64,000 nucleotides of DNA, from the NCBI GenBank assembly GCA_964503685.1, contig CAZDAW010000001.1, forward strand, positions 1 through 64,000. Direction: 5' to 3'. This DNA comes from CAZDAW01 sp964503685. GTDB taxonomy: Bacteria; Chloroflexota; Anaerolineae; Anaerolineales; Anaerolineaceae. Shown piece by piece: positions 25,142 through 33,931 of this stretch (its first letter is position 1; every line of letters begins with the position of its first letter). The notes under the pieces are model-generated. The model worked only from the letters and a program-made list of their open reading frames with translations. It searched no databases and was not told where the DNA came from. The position numbers and the translations under genes are program-made.

Positions 25142-26515
25142 TTAAATAAGGTTGTAGAAAAAGTGAATGGTTGCATCAATGCCCTTGTACCAGGTGGGCA
25201 GGTGCAGTTTTTCATTAGGGCCGTGAACGTTATCATTAGGCAGGCCGAAGCCGGTCAAGACCGAATCGATGCCGAGGATTTCTTGCATATCGGCAACGAT
25301 AGGTACGCTGCCGCCTTCGCGCCTGAATACAGGTTTCGCCCCCCAGGTGGTTTCCAAAGCCGTACTTAACGCACGGATCCAGGGTGTATTGCGGTTGGTG
25401 ATGCATGCCCGGCCGCCGGCCAATTTTTTAACTTCCCAGCGAACCGTTTTAGGAGCGTTTGCTTCCAGGTATTTAACGAGTTGTTGATAGACCTCTTCGG
25501 GGTCTTGATCAGGCACCAGGCGCATGGATATTTTTGCCATAGCCCAGGCCGGCAAAACAGTTTTCGAACCCTCTCCGGTAAATCCGGAATATAACCCGTT
25601 AACCTCTAATGTAGGGCGCGCCCCAATTCGTTCAACCGGAGAATATCCTTTTTCGCCCCATAATTGAGCGACTCCTGTGTTTTTTAGATAGAATTGTTCA
25701 TCGGTGGGGATACGCGCCAGTTCGGCTCTTTCTTCGGCTGTGATCGGGCGCACTTTGGTGTAATAACCGGGCAGAGTTACCTGACCGTTGCCGTCGTGCA
25801 TGCCGGCGATTAATTCACAGAGCGCCTGGGCGGGGTTGTGGATTGCGCCGCCAAACAGCCCGGAATGCAGATCGTGAGCCGGCCCATAAACCCGCAGCTC
25901 GAAATAAGCCAGACCGCGCAGGCCATAAACAATTGTAGGAATGTCAGGCGCCAGCATGCCCGTATCGGGATTGAATGCAATATCGCTTTTGAGCATGTCT
26001 TTATACTGTTTCAAAAAAGTCGGGAGATTGGGCGATCCGATTTCCTCTTCTCCTTCGAAGAGAAACTTGATGTTAACCGGCAGGCTGCCATTCTGATTAA
26101 TTGCCTCAATCGCTTTGAGGCTGGTCATGATCTGACCTTTCATATCGGATGCGCCCCGTCCATACAGATATTCGCCGCGCTGGGCGGGTTCAAAGGGCTG
26201 ACTTTCCCATAAGTCGAGGGGTTCGGCGGGTTGAACGTCATAGTGACCATAGATCAGCACTGTCGGCGCTGCGCTGCCAGCTTTCAGGGATTCTCCATAA
26301 ACCACCGGCCACCCTGAGGTTTCGAATATCTCGACTCGCGGCATATCAAGCTGGTGAAGCTGGTCAACCAGCCATTGGGCTGCTTTTCGAATATCCTTTT
26401 CTCGCGCAGTATCTGTTGAAACTGATGCGATTTTGATGAATTCATGTAATTCATCCAGAAATCGAGAGCGGTTTTTATGAGCGTATTCGAACGCTGGGGA
26501 GCGATCATTTGTCAT
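25142..26515 (-). CDS. M20 family dipeptidase / peptidase
   Basis: A 457-aa cytosolic metallopeptidase. It has the two-zinc ligands of clan MH: GHYDVQPAEP near residue 90, GRGASDMKGQI near 120, and the catalytic EGEEEIGS near 155, with a dimerisation lid domain between. The length and the NDNVHGPNE C-terminal motif fit the CNDP-like dipeptidase group. The ATG at 26515 follows GAGG. Substrate specificity cannot be told. Confidence 0.93.
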   Translation of the reverse strand: MTNDRSPAFEYAHKNRSRFLDELHEFIKIASVSTDTAREKDIRKAAQWLVDQLHQLDMPRVEIFETSGWPVVYGESLKAGSAAPTVLIYGHYDVQPAEPLDLWESQPFEPAQRGEYLYGRGASDMKGQIMTSLKAIEAINQNGSLPVNIKFLFEGEEEIGSPNLPTFLKQYKDMLKSDIAFNPDTGMLAPDIPTIVYGLRGLAYFELRVYGPAHDLHSGLFGGAIHNPAQALCELIAGMHDGNGQVTLPGYYTKVRPITAEERAELARIPTDEQFYLKNTGVAQLWGEKGYSPVERIGARPTLEVNGLYSGFTGEGSKTVLPAWAMAKISMRLVPDQDPEEVYQQLVKYLEANAPKTVRWEVKKLAGGRACITNRNTPWIRALSTALETTWGAKPVFRREGGSVPIVADMQEILGIDSVLTGFGLPNDNVHGPNEKLHLPTWYKGIDATIHFFYNLI

Positions 26516-26618
26516 GTGAGTTCCTCTAATTTATGATGAGATTTGAAAATCCTGGTTGATTATCTTAATACAAGATCGTTTCATTTTTTAAGTAAAGCAA
26601 TTATAAGCGAATTTATGA

Positions 26619-26647
26619 TTGCATGCGCTATGGCTTTATGTTAAAAT
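26619..26647 (+). promoter_or_regulatory. Promoter before the Nudix/ssnA/cof/Mo gene run
   Basis: TTGCAT (26619-26624) and TAAAAT (26642-26647) are 17 bases apart. The predicted transcript starts near 26654, right before the structured segment, and runs 230 bases before the Nudix ATG. It is the only good promoter I see before the 21 co-directional genes. Confidence 0.55.
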
Positions 26648-26658
26648 ATTTTCACCCT

Positions 26659-26752
26659 GGATCACGTGGTCGCCGCAAGTAATCCCAATGCTTGCGACGG
26701 CGTCGGGCTTATTGCCCGTCGAAAAGCGCCGCCATCCTTTGTCCACCGATCC
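26659..26752 (+). ncRNA. Structured 5' leader, riboswitch-like three-way junction (unassigned)
   Basis: A closing helix is formed by GGATC (26659-26663) with GATCC (26748-26752), then GTGG (26666-26669) with CCAC (26743-26746). It encloses two hairpins: CGCAAG (26674-26679) with CTTGCG (26691-26696), extended past one mismatch, and CGGGC (26704-26708) with GCCCG (26714-26718). The segment is far more GC-rich than its flanks. No poly-T terminator follows, so any switch would act on translation or be processed. I cannot match it to a named RNA family by eye. Confidence 0.5.
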
Positions 26753-26887
26753 TATGTTTAGCGATAATGATATTGCCCTCAATCATCATACGATTGGCGC
26801 TTTGAATGATTTCAAAATCAATCGGGGTCAAGGTTATGTTACGATGAGGGCTGTTTGTTCCATTTGTTCTCAGGAATCGAATAAATT

Positions 26888-27517
26888 ATGGCAAATGACA
26901 ACTCTGTGCGTTGGTTAGATTGGGCGCGTGAAATTCAGGCGATTAGCCAAACGGGGATGCATTACAGTCAGGATGAATATCACCGTATGCGCTTTGAACG
27001 GCTGATTGAGATAGCGGCTGAGATCATCAGTGATTATACCGAGGTCCCGGTGAAGGGTTTGAAAGAGGATTTTCTCAATCAGAAAGGTTATGCTACCCCC
27101 AAAGTGGATGTGCGCGGCGCAGTGATTCGGGACGGAAAAATCCTGCTGGTTCAAGATGCGCATGATGGATTCTGGTGTATGCCGGGCGGTTGGGCGGATA
27201 TTGGCGCGGCGCCTTCGAAAATGGTCGAGCGTGAAGTATGGGAAGAGAGCGGTTTTCATGTTCGCGCCCGTAAAGTGGTTGGGATTTTTGAGGGTAATCG
27301 CGATTACCCACCGCTGACTTTGTACTACGTGTATAAAATTGTTTTTTTGTGCGATATTATTGACGGCGAGGCCCGACCGAGCATCGAAACAACGGCGGTG
27401 AAATTCTTTTCTCTCGATGATCTCCCGCCATTTTCATCAGCGCGCACAAATCAGCGTCATGTCAATGAAGTATTTGAACACGTCAAAAATCCTGATCGAT
27501 TACCGTTTTTTGATTGA
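26888..27517 (+). CDS. Nudix hydrolase with N-terminal NUDIX_N domain
   Basis: A 209-aa protein. A helical N-terminal domain (about 8-65, ARELQAI-like) precedes a Nudix domain (about 73-200) with the box GGWADIGAAPSKMVEREVWEE (G-x5-E-x7-REVxEE type; A replaces one conserved E-region residue). Such proteins hydrolyse ADP-ribose or related nucleoside diphosphates. It is the first of 21 plus-strand genes with tiny gaps, 12 bases before ssnA. Confidence 0.85.
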   Translation: MANDNSVRWLDWAREIQAISQTGMHYSQDEYHRMRFERLIEIAAEIISDYTEVPVKGLKEDFLNQKGYATPKVDVRGAVIRDGKILLVQDAHDGFWCMPGGWADIGAAPSKMVEREVWEESGFHVRARKVVGIFEGNRDYPPLTLYYVYKIVFLCDIIDGEARPSIETTAVKFFSLDDLPPFSSARTNQRHVNEVFEHVKNPDRLPFFD

Positions 27518-27529
27518 GGAGGTCTGGTT

Positions 27530-28876
27530 ATGTTAATCATCAACGGAAAGATCATCACCTGGCAGAATCCAAATCAGATTTTGGAAGGTCAGGCGATCTA
27601 TATTGATAAGGGTTTGATCCAGGAAATTGGCGCGCAGGCGGATATGCTGGTTCGTTATCCTCAAGAGGAACGGATAGATGCGAAGGGGCAATATGTTGCG
27701 CCAGGGAATATCTGCGCCCATACTCATTTCTACGGGGCTTTTTCGCGGGGTATGGCGATCCCTGGGGCTGCGCCGAAGGATTTTCCGGAAATACTCGGAA
27801 AGCTCTGGTGGCCGCTGGATAAATCTTTGCTGGCTGAAGATGTTCGTTATTCGGCGTTGATATGTCTGATCGATGCCATCCGGCATGGAACGACGACTCT
27901 GTTTGATCATCACGCTTCTCCGAGCGCGATCGCTGGTTCGCTGGATGAAATTGCCGACGCTGTGGAGGAATCCGGTTTACGGGCGGTGTTGTGTTATGAA
28001 GTCACCGATAGAGATGGAAAAGAGAAGGCCGCGGCGGGGATCAAGGAAAACTTACGTTTTATTGATCGCGTCAAACGTGAGAAGCCGGCTGAAGGCCGCC
28101 TGGCGGCCACGTTCGGCTTGCACGCCAGCCTGACTTTATCGGAGGAGACTCTGGATGCCTGCCGCCAGGGCGCGCCGGCGGATACAGGTTTTCACATTCA
28201 TGTCGCCGAGCATGAAGTGGACGAATATGACTGTTTGGAGAAAACCGGGACGCGGGTAGTCGATCGTTTGCAAAAACATGAAATGCTCGGCCCAGCTTCA
28301 ATTGTGGTGCATGGCGTTCATATTGACGCCGGCGAGGTTTGTTTACTGGCAGAGAGCCAGACATGGGTAACGCACCAGCCGCGATCTAACATGAATAATG
28401 GTGTTGGGGTACCGCCGGTCGAATCATTCATGCGCGCCGGGGTGAAGGTTTGCCTGGGGAACGATGGTTTTTCCAACGCAATGTGGGAAGAGTGGAAGAC
28501 AGCTTATCTGGTGCATAAGTTATGGAATCGCGATCCGCGCCGGATGAACGGCTATGACCTGGTTAAGATGGCAGTCTATCATAATGCTGATCTGGCAAAC
28601 GCTTTCTTTTCTGGAAAAAGGTTGGGTATGATCGAGGCGGGAGCATGCGCTGATCTGATCTTTATAGATTATCAGCCGCCAACGCCGCTCACCGCCGGGA
28701 ATTTACCCTGGCATATTCTCTTCGGTTTTCACGAGAGTATGATTACCACAACGATTGTCGCTGGTAAGGTGTTGATGAAAGACCGTCAGTTGGTAACGCT
28801 GGATGAGGCAAAGATCATGAGCCGCGCTCGCCAGCTTGCCGAGGGCGTCTGGGGACGGTATAACCAAAAATTTTAA
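27530..28876 (+). CDS. ssnA: Putative aminohydrolase SsnA
   Basis: A 448-aa amidohydrolase. Metal ligands are visible in ICAHTHFYGAFSRG (HxH near residue 65), FHIHVAEHEVDE, VVHGVHID and LGNDGFSN. It closely resembles SsnA: LWWPLDKSLL and the GTTTLFDHHASP segment are typical. ssnA genes are known companions of selenium-dependent molybdenum hydroxylase clusters, where they may deaminate purine-like substrates; the true substrate is unproven. The yqeB/yqeC/xdh genes of that system lie downstream in the same run. Confidence 0.88.
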   Translation: MLIINGKIITWQNPNQILEGQAIYIDKGLIQEIGAQADMLVRYPQEERIDAKGQYVAPGNICAHTHFYGAFSRGMAIPGAAPKDFPEILGKLWWPLDKSLLAEDVRYSALICLIDAIRHGTTTLFDHHASPSAIAGSLDEIADAVEESGLRAVLCYEVTDRDGKEKAAAGIKENLRFIDRVKREKPAEGRLAATFGLHASLTLSEETLDACRQGAPADTGFHIHVAEHEVDEYDCLEKTGTRVVDRLQKHEMLGPASIVVHGVHIDAGEVCLLAESQTWVTHQPRSNMNNGVGVPPVESFMRAGVKVCLGNDGFSNAMWEEWKTAYLVHKLWNRDPRRMNGYDLVKMAVYHNADLANAFFSGKRLGMIEAGACADLIFIDYQPPTPLTAGNLPWHILFGFHESMITTTIVAGKVLMKDRQLVTLDEAKIMSRARQLAEGVWGRYNQKF

Positions 28877-28892
28877 TTACGACGAGGAATCA

Positions 28893-29576
28893 ATGACAGA
28901 GCAGAGTGATTTTCCTATCAAGACTATTGCAATCTTAGGCGGCACCGGAAAAGAAGGAAAAGGGCTGGCATACCGCTGGGCGCTGGCCGGTTATAAAGTG
29001 ATTATTGGTTCGCGCCAGCTCGAAAAAGCCCAGGCGGCGGTTGCGGAACTTTTGAGCCTGATGAAAGACAAAAATGTGAGTATCAGCGGTTTGACAAACC
29101 TTGAAGCAGCCCAGGCCGCTGACCTGGTTGTGTTGACCGTGCCATTTGCTGCTCATAGTGATACATTGAAGGCTGTCTCGCCAGCGTTACAAGGAAAGAT
29201 ATTGATCGATGTCACAGTTCCTCTGGTGCCCCCCAAAGTGACCAAAGTTCAGATGCCGCCGGCCGGCAGCGCGGCCCAGGAAGCCCAGCAAATTTTAGGC
29301 GCAGGCGTCAAAGTGTGTTCAGCGTTCCAGAATATCTCTCATGAACATTTATTGAAAGATGAACCAGTGGAATGCGATGTGCTGGTGTGCGGCAATAAAG
29401 AAGCGCGGCCTGTTGTATTAAAGCTGGTGGCCGACGCCGGGTTGGTCGGCTGGGATGCCGGGCCGATTGAAAATTCAGTCATTGCTGAGGGTATGACTTC
29501 GATCTTAATTGGTTTGAACAAACAGTTTGGCATCGAATCAGCCGGGATCAAAATCACCGGGACGCCGCGGAAATAA
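28893..29576 (+). CDS. npdG: NADPH-dependent F420 reductase
   Basis: A 227-aa F420:NADP oxidoreductase that exchanges hydride between NADP(H) and F420. ATG 28893 is chosen over the longer open frame because GAGG precedes it and it clears the ssnA stop. The NADP-binding loop ILGGTGKEGKGLAYRWALAG (about 13-32) with SRQLEKA after it, and the LIDVTVPLVPP and FQNISHEHL segments, are characteristic of the family. It is followed by cofE 5 bases downstream. Confidence 0.93.
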   Translation: MTEQSDFPIKTIAILGGTGKEGKGLAYRWALAGYKVIIGSRQLEKAQAAVAELLSLMKDKNVSISGLTNLEAAQAADLVVLTVPFAAHSDTLKAVSPALQGKILIDVTVPLVPPKVTKVQMPPAGSAAQEAQQILGAGVKVCSAFQNISHEHLLKDEPVECDVLVCGNKEARPVVLKLVADAGLVGWDAGPIENSVIAEGMTSILIGLNKQFGIESAGIKITGTPRK

Positions 29577-29581
29577 TCACT

Positions 29582-30349
29582 ATGAAATTGATGCTCACAA
29601 CGCTTGAAGGAATCCCTGAAATTCGGCCTGGCGATGACCTGGCGGATATTCTGTGGAAATCATTGCAGCAAAACAATCTGACTCTTGAGGATGGCGACAT
29701 CCTTGTTCTGGCGCAAAAAATAGTGTCGAAAGCCGAAGGGCGGTTAAGGTATCTTCCGGATGTTACTCCGGGGGATGAAGCGAAACGTCTGGCGCCGATC
29801 ATCGATAAAGATCCGCGCTTTGTTGAATTGATTCTTCAGGAATCGAATGAAGTGGTGCGTACCCGCAAGGGGGTGATTGTTGTTGAACATCGCCTGGGTT
29901 TCGTGTGCGCCAATGCAGGGATTGATCATTCGAACGTGCGCGGCGATTCAGGTAATCCTGAAGAATGGGTTTTATTGCTGCCGGAGAATCCCGATATGTC
30001 TGCGCAAACAATTCGCCGAAGACTTGAAGCCAACAGCGGCGCCCGGATCGGGGTTCTGATTATCGATTCGCACGGACGCGCTTGGCGCAATGGAATAATC
30101 GGTACGGCGATTGGGCTATCCGGAATGCCCGGCCTGGTGGATAGGCGAGGCGTGGAAGATCGTTTCGGGTATCAACTTCGTATCACACAGATTGGTAGCG
30201 CCGATGAACTGGCGGGCGCAGCTTCCATGCTCATGGGGCAGGCGGCTGAAGGCCGCCCGGCAGTCCACGTACGTGGTTTTCCTTATCCACTCCGCGAAGG
30301 ATCGATCAGCGAACTTGTGCGCCCCAAAGAACAGGACCTCTTCAGGTGA
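29582..30349 (+). CDS. cofE: Coenzyme F420-0:L-glutamate ligase
   Basis: A 255-aa enzyme that adds gamma-linked glutamates to F420-0 using GTP. CofE motifs: GDILVLAQKIVSKAEGR near residues 38-54, VCANAGIDHSNV near 108-119, NGIIGTAIGLSG near 170, and DELAGAASMLMGQAAEGRP near 208. The bacterial two-domain FbiB form is not seen; this is the archaeal-type single domain. Spacing is 5 bases from npdG. Confidence 0.95.
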   Translation: MKLMLTTLEGIPEIRPGDDLADILWKSLQQNNLTLEDGDILVLAQKIVSKAEGRLRYLPDVTPGDEAKRLAPIIDKDPRFVELILQESNEVVRTRKGVIVVEHRLGFVCANAGIDHSNVRGDSGNPEEWVLLLPENPDMSAQTIRRRLEANSGARIGVLIIDSHGRAWRNGIIGTAIGLSGMPGLVDRRGVEDRFGYQLRITQIGSADELAGAASMLMGQAAEGRPAVHVRGFPYPLREGSISELVRPKEQDLFR

Positions 30350-30356
30350 TGTTGTA

Positions 30357-30896
30357 ATGTTTGCGATTGTCTCACTGCTGGATGCTTTTGCCACTGAGCG
30401 GGTGCGTACCATCTGGGATGCATTAGAGGAAAGTTGTGGATTGAAGGGTATTCAATTGACGCCTTACCCTCATTTTTCCTGGCAAATTGCCGAAAGCTAC
30501 CCGGAGGCTGAAACAAGCGCCGTGCTGGAAGTGATTGCCAGAGAGACAAAGCCATTTTATGTTTATACATCTGGCGTGGGAATTTTTACCGGTGTGAAGC
30601 CGGTTGTTTATCTTTCTCTGGCGAAGGATGATACGCTGTTATACCTGCATTCCCTGCTTTGGGATAAAGCAGGGCCATTTGCTGCCGATCTCAATTCTAA
30701 TTACGCGCCTGAAGCCTGGGAACCGCACATTACCCTGGCTCGTTCTGATGTGACTTATGAGAATTTACACTGCGCCTTGGGTGAATTATCGATGCAAAAA
30801 TATCAATGGGAGATTCGTATTGATCATTTTGCCCTGGTTTCACAAACAGGCGATCAAATCGGTGGAATTATCCGATATTTTCCTTTTGGAGGGTAA
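30357..30896 (+). CDS. 2'-5' RNA ligase-like (2H phosphoesterase) protein
   Basis: A 179-aa protein. ATG 30357, 8 bases after the cofE stop, is preferred over a start inside cofE in the same open frame. The two H-x-T/S-x motifs of the 2H superfamily are present (PHFSWQIA near residue 38 and PHITLARS near 124). The family includes RNA ligases/cyclic phosphodiesterases and acts on 2'-5' or cyclic phosphates; the role between cofE and an F420 enzyme is unclear. Confidence 0.75.
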   Translation: MFAIVSLLDAFATERVRTIWDALEESCGLKGIQLTPYPHFSWQIAESYPEAETSAVLEVIARETKPFYVYTSGVGIFTGVKPVVYLSLAKDDTLLYLHSLLWDKAGPFAADLNSNYAPEAWEPHITLARSDVTYENLHCALGELSMQKYQWEIRIDHFALVSQTGDQIGGIIRYFPFGG

Positions 30897-30897
30897 A

Positions 30898-31293
30898 GTG
30901 GATCTGAAATCTGAAGTCATACAAGATTTATTGAGCAAAGAAAAACCTTGTTTTGCCTATCTGGCAACCGTAATGAAGGATGGTTCTCCCCAGGTGACGC
31001 CAGTCTGGTTTGATTCGGATGGCGAATATATCTATATCAATTCGGCAGAGGGGCGGACGAAAGACCGCAACATGCGCCAGAGGCCGGTAGTTTCTCTGGC
31101 TATTTCCGATCGGGAAAATCCATATCGATATTTGCAAATTCGAGGCAAGGTTGTTGGTATTTATCATGAAGGCGCTGATGAACATATCAATCAATTATCC
31201 TTGCGATATACGGGTAAACCGTGGAACGATTCTTCTGACGCATTGCGGCTGATTTATAAGATAGAGCCTGTGCGCCTTGACTATCATAGCTGA
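30898..31293 (+). CDS. PPOX-class F420-dependent oxidoreductase
   Basis: A 131-aa split-beta-barrel protein starting at GTG 30898 with GGAGG just upstream. Family pattern: CFAYLATVMKDGSPQVTPVWFD near residues 20-41 and INSAEGRTKDRNMRQRP near 49-65, typical of FDOR-B/Rv1155-like proteins that use F420H2. Substrate unknown. It sits one base after the 2H gene and just before cofD. Confidence 0.88.
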   Translation: MDLKSEVIQDLLSKEKPCFAYLATVMKDGSPQVTPVWFDSDGEYIYINSAEGRTKDRNMRQRPVVSLAISDRENPYRYLQIRGKVVGIYHEGADEHINQLSLRYTGKPWNDSSDALRLIYKIEPVRLDYHS

Positions 31294-31319
31294 GTTCATT
31301 GCATGTGGAGGTGTGTAAA

Positions 31320-32267
31320 ATGAAAGTAGTTGCCCTGGCGGGAGGGGTTGGCGGAGCAAAGCTGGCGGATGGTTTAGCACGGCGTCTTGCGCCGAAGGAT
31401 TTAACGGTTATTGTCAATACCGGGGATGATCTGGAACACCTTGGGTTATTTATATGTCCGGACCTGGATACGGTTTGTTATACACTGGCCGGACTGGCTA
31501 ATCCGGTGACCGGTTGGGGGCGAAAGGATGAGACCTGGCGGGTGATGGAGAATTTAAAGATGCTCGGCGGGCCGGGCTGGTTTAACCTGGGAGACAGCGA
31601 TATTGCCACGCATCTGGAGCGGACGCGTCGTTTGCGGGCGGGCGAGCCGTTGAGCCAGGTGATTGCTCATTTTTGTAAGGTGTGGAATATTGCCCCCGTT
31701 GTACTGCCAATGAGCGACCAGCCGACGCCAACGCGGGTGATCTGCGATGTTGAAGGAGAACTGGCTTTTCAGGAGTATTTTGTTCAACGCCAATGCCAGC
31801 CCAGGGTTTCCGGCTTCCGCTTCGAGGGGATCGAAAAAGCCGCCCCTGCGCCTGGTGTTCTGGAGGCCCTGGCAGACTGCGACCTGGTTGTTGTTTGTCC
31901 TTCCAATCCCTGGGTGAGCGTTGATCCGATTTTGTCCATCAGGGGAATCAGAGAGGCCATCAGAGGGCATGTTGTCGTGGCGGTTTCGCCGATCATCGGC
32001 GGCAAGACGGTTAAAGGTCCGGCAGCCAAGATGTTCAGTGAACTGGGTATCGAGCCTTCAGCGAAAGCTGTCGCCGAACATTATATGGATTTTTTAACCG
32101 GGATGTTACTGGATGATCAGGATGCTTTACAAGCGGATGATTTGCGACAGTGGGGTATAATTCCTTATGTAACTGATATTTTTATGCATACGACAATCGA
32201 CCGTGAAAATCTGGCGGCAAAGACGCTTGATTTTGGAGCAGAACTGATCAAAATGAGAGGTGAGTAG
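31320..32267 (+). CDS. cofD: 2-phospho-L-lactate transferase (F420 biosynthesis)
   Basis: A 315-aa enzyme that transfers the phospholactyl-type moiety to the deazaflavin Fo to make F420-0. ATG 31320 with GGAGG at 31307-31311 is chosen. CofD motifs: LAGGVGGAKLADGLA at the N-terminus, IVNTGDDLEHLGLFICPDLD near 35-54, and LGGPGWFNLGDSDIATHLER near 82-101. The stop overlaps the cofC leader. Confidence 0.95.
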   Translation: MKVVALAGGVGGAKLADGLARRLAPKDLTVIVNTGDDLEHLGLFICPDLDTVCYTLAGLANPVTGWGRKDETWRVMENLKMLGGPGWFNLGDSDIATHLERTRRLRAGEPLSQVIAHFCKVWNIAPVVLPMSDQPTPTRVICDVEGELAFQEYFVQRQCQPRVSGFRFEGIEKAAPAPGVLEALADCDLVVVCPSNPWVSVDPILSIRGIREAIRGHVVVAVSPIIGGKTVKGPAAKMFSELGIEPSAKAVAEHYMDFLTGMLLDDQDALQADDLRQWGIIPYVTDIFMHTTIDRENLAAKTLDFGAELIKMRGE

Positions 32268-32268
32268 G

Positions 32269-32880
32269 ATGAGCCTGTGGGCAATTGTCCCGGTAAAGCC
32301 ATTACGTTTGGGCAAATCTCGTCTGGCGGGAGTGCTCTCGGCAGAAGAAAGGGCAAAGCTCAACCATAATTTACTGGAGCATACTTTACAAGTGCTGACG
32401 CAGGTTCCTCAAATCCAGCATACCCTGGTTGTCAGTCGTGACCCAAAAGCGCTGGCGCTTGCGCGTGATTATAATGTGCGCACGGTTCGCGAAGAGGGCA
32501 GTCCATTCCTTAATAAGGCTTTACGAAGAGCGACTACTTTTGCTCAAGTTTATTCACCGGAGGGCGTGCTGATACTCCCTGCTGATTTGCCATTGATCAC
32601 AGCCGAGGATATTCAAGAGATGCTCAACTTCTCTGAAGAGCAGCCGGTAGTGGCGATTGCACCAGATCGGCGCAATGATGGCACCAATGCTCTGCTGGTG
32701 TGCCCGGCCATGTTGATTGAATACAGCTATGGCCCTGGTTCATTTGCCCGGCATTGCGATCAGGCGCGCAGGGCGGGCGCGCATCTGGAAATTTGTCATA
32801 ATCAACACCTGGCCTTAGACCTGGATTTACCGGAAGATTTTGAGTTAATGAAGAAAATGATGCAGGAAACCAAGGTGTAA
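32269..32880 (+). CDS. cofC: 2-phospho-L-lactate guanylyltransferase-type enzyme
   Basis: A 203-aa nucleotidyltransferase that activates the phospholactate-type precursor with GTP for CofD, releasing pyrophosphate. The start is ATG 32269; a GTG at 32260 is an alternative. CofC motifs: IVPVKPLRLGKSRLAGVLS near the N-terminus, VLILPADLPLITAEDI near 105-120 and LALDLDLPEDFELM at the C-terminus. Which precursor (2-phospholactate, PEP or phosphoglycerate) it uses cannot be read from sequence. FO synthase genes are not in the window. Confidence 0.92.
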   Translation: MSLWAIVPVKPLRLGKSRLAGVLSAEERAKLNHNLLEHTLQVLTQVPQIQHTLVVSRDPKALALARDYNVRTVREEGSPFLNKALRRATTFAQVYSPEGVLILPADLPLITAEDIQEMLNFSEEQPVVAIAPDRRNDGTNALLVCPAMLIEYSYGPGSFARHCDQARRAGAHLEICHNQHLALDLDLPEDFELMKKMMQETKV

Positions 32881-32926
32881 GTGCAGCCAAAAATTACTCT
32901 AAATATTGCTAGAAAAGGAGTTTCCC

Positions 32927-33925
32927 ATGACAGAATCAGTTGCTCTCTATTTGCAGGATGCCCATGATCTAAGGGATGGATTGGATTATGTACGTTATGC
33001 TGAAAAGCGCGGTTTCGATGCTGTCTGGCAGGCGGAATCGCGTCTGGTGCGGGATGCGATTGTGCCGATGGCAGCCTATGCGGCAGTAACTGAAAAGATC
33101 AAAGTGGGCTCCGGGGTTATCAACAATTGGACGCGTAATATCGGACTTTTGGCTGCCACGTTTTTGACTCTTGATGATCTGGCGCCCAACCGGATCATCT
33201 GTGGAATCGGGGCGTGGTGGGATCCACTGGCAAAAAATGTGGGGATAGATAGGCGCAAACCATTGACTGCCATGCGGGAAACCGTTATCACTTTGCGCCG
33301 TTTATTGAATATGGAACGGGTGACATTTCATGGCGAATTCGTTCATGTAGATGGAATCGAGCTGGATGTTGTCCATGGACGGCGCGAGCCGCGCCACGTA
33401 CCGATATACATCGGGGCAACGGGCGATCAGATGATGGAAATGACCGGGGAAATTGCAGATGGTGTTGTGCTCAATTATTGCGTCCCGCCTGAATATAACG
33501 ACAACGCGCTGGAGATGCTGGAAAAGGGCTTGCGCAAAGCGGGGCGAAAGATGGAGGACCTTGACCGCCCACAATTGGTCATCTGCTCGGTTGATTATGA
33601 TTCAGAAAAGGCAATTGATACGACGCGAGAATTGCTGACTCAATACCTTGCCCAACAGCCGCATATTGCCAGGGCTTCGGGTGTATCCCAAGAGGTTGTG
33701 GCGCAGATTCAATCTATTCTGGGCTGGCCGGCAACGAAAGAACAAATCCAAAAAGCTAAACATTTCGTGCCGGAAGAGTTGATTCACCGCATTTCAGCAT
33801 CCGGTACACCGGAAGAAGCGCGAAAGAAGGTGGCGGAATATAAGAAACACGGCTGCACCTGTCCGATCCTGTATCCTGTGGGCGGCGATGTAAAGCTGCT
33901 CATCGATACTTTTGCCCAGGAATAA
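32927..33925 (+). CDS. LLM-class F420-dependent oxidoreductase
   Basis: A 332-aa luciferase-like TIM-barrel flavin/F420 enzyme resembling methylene-tetrahydromethanopterin reductase (Mer). ATG 32927 follows AAAGGAG. It starts SVALYLQDAHDLRDGLDYVR, and GSGVINNWTRNIGLLAATFL and PIYIGATGDQMMEMTGEIAD are typical. Placement after cofC supports F420 as cofactor. Substrate not known. Confidence 0.88.
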   Translation: MTESVALYLQDAHDLRDGLDYVRYAEKRGFDAVWQAESRLVRDAIVPMAAYAAVTEKIKVGSGVINNWTRNIGLLAATFLTLDDLAPNRIICGIGAWWDPLAKNVGIDRRKPLTAMRETVITLRRLLNMERVTFHGEFVHVDGIELDVVHGRREPRHVPIYIGATGDQMMEMTGEIADGVVLNYCVPPEYNDNALEMLEKGLRKAGRKMEDLDRPQLVICSVDYDSEKAIDTTRELLTQYLAQQPHIARASGVSQEVVAQIQSILGWPATKEQIQKAKHFVPEELIHRISASGTPEEARKKVAEYKKHGCTCPILYPVGGDVKLLIDTFAQE

Positions 33926-33931
33926 ATCAGG

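Larger units (their letters stand above)
26516..26887 (+). other. Intergenic leader region before the 21-gene run
   Basis: This 372-base spacer carries a promoter (26619-26647) and a GC-rich multi-stem segment (26659-26752) described separately. A 99-codon ORF from 26619 crosses the structured part and is probably spurious. Nothing else was recognised. Confidence 0.6.

Noticed and set aside
26619..26918. 99-codon ORF before the Nudix gene
   Set aside because: It runs through the predicted promoter and structured leader, has no RBS or family resemblance, and overlaps the Nudix start in another frame.
30111..30356. Longer N-terminus for the 2H phosphoesterase
   Set aside because: It lies wholly within cofE in another frame; ATG 30357 after the cofE stop gives a protein that begins at the domain.
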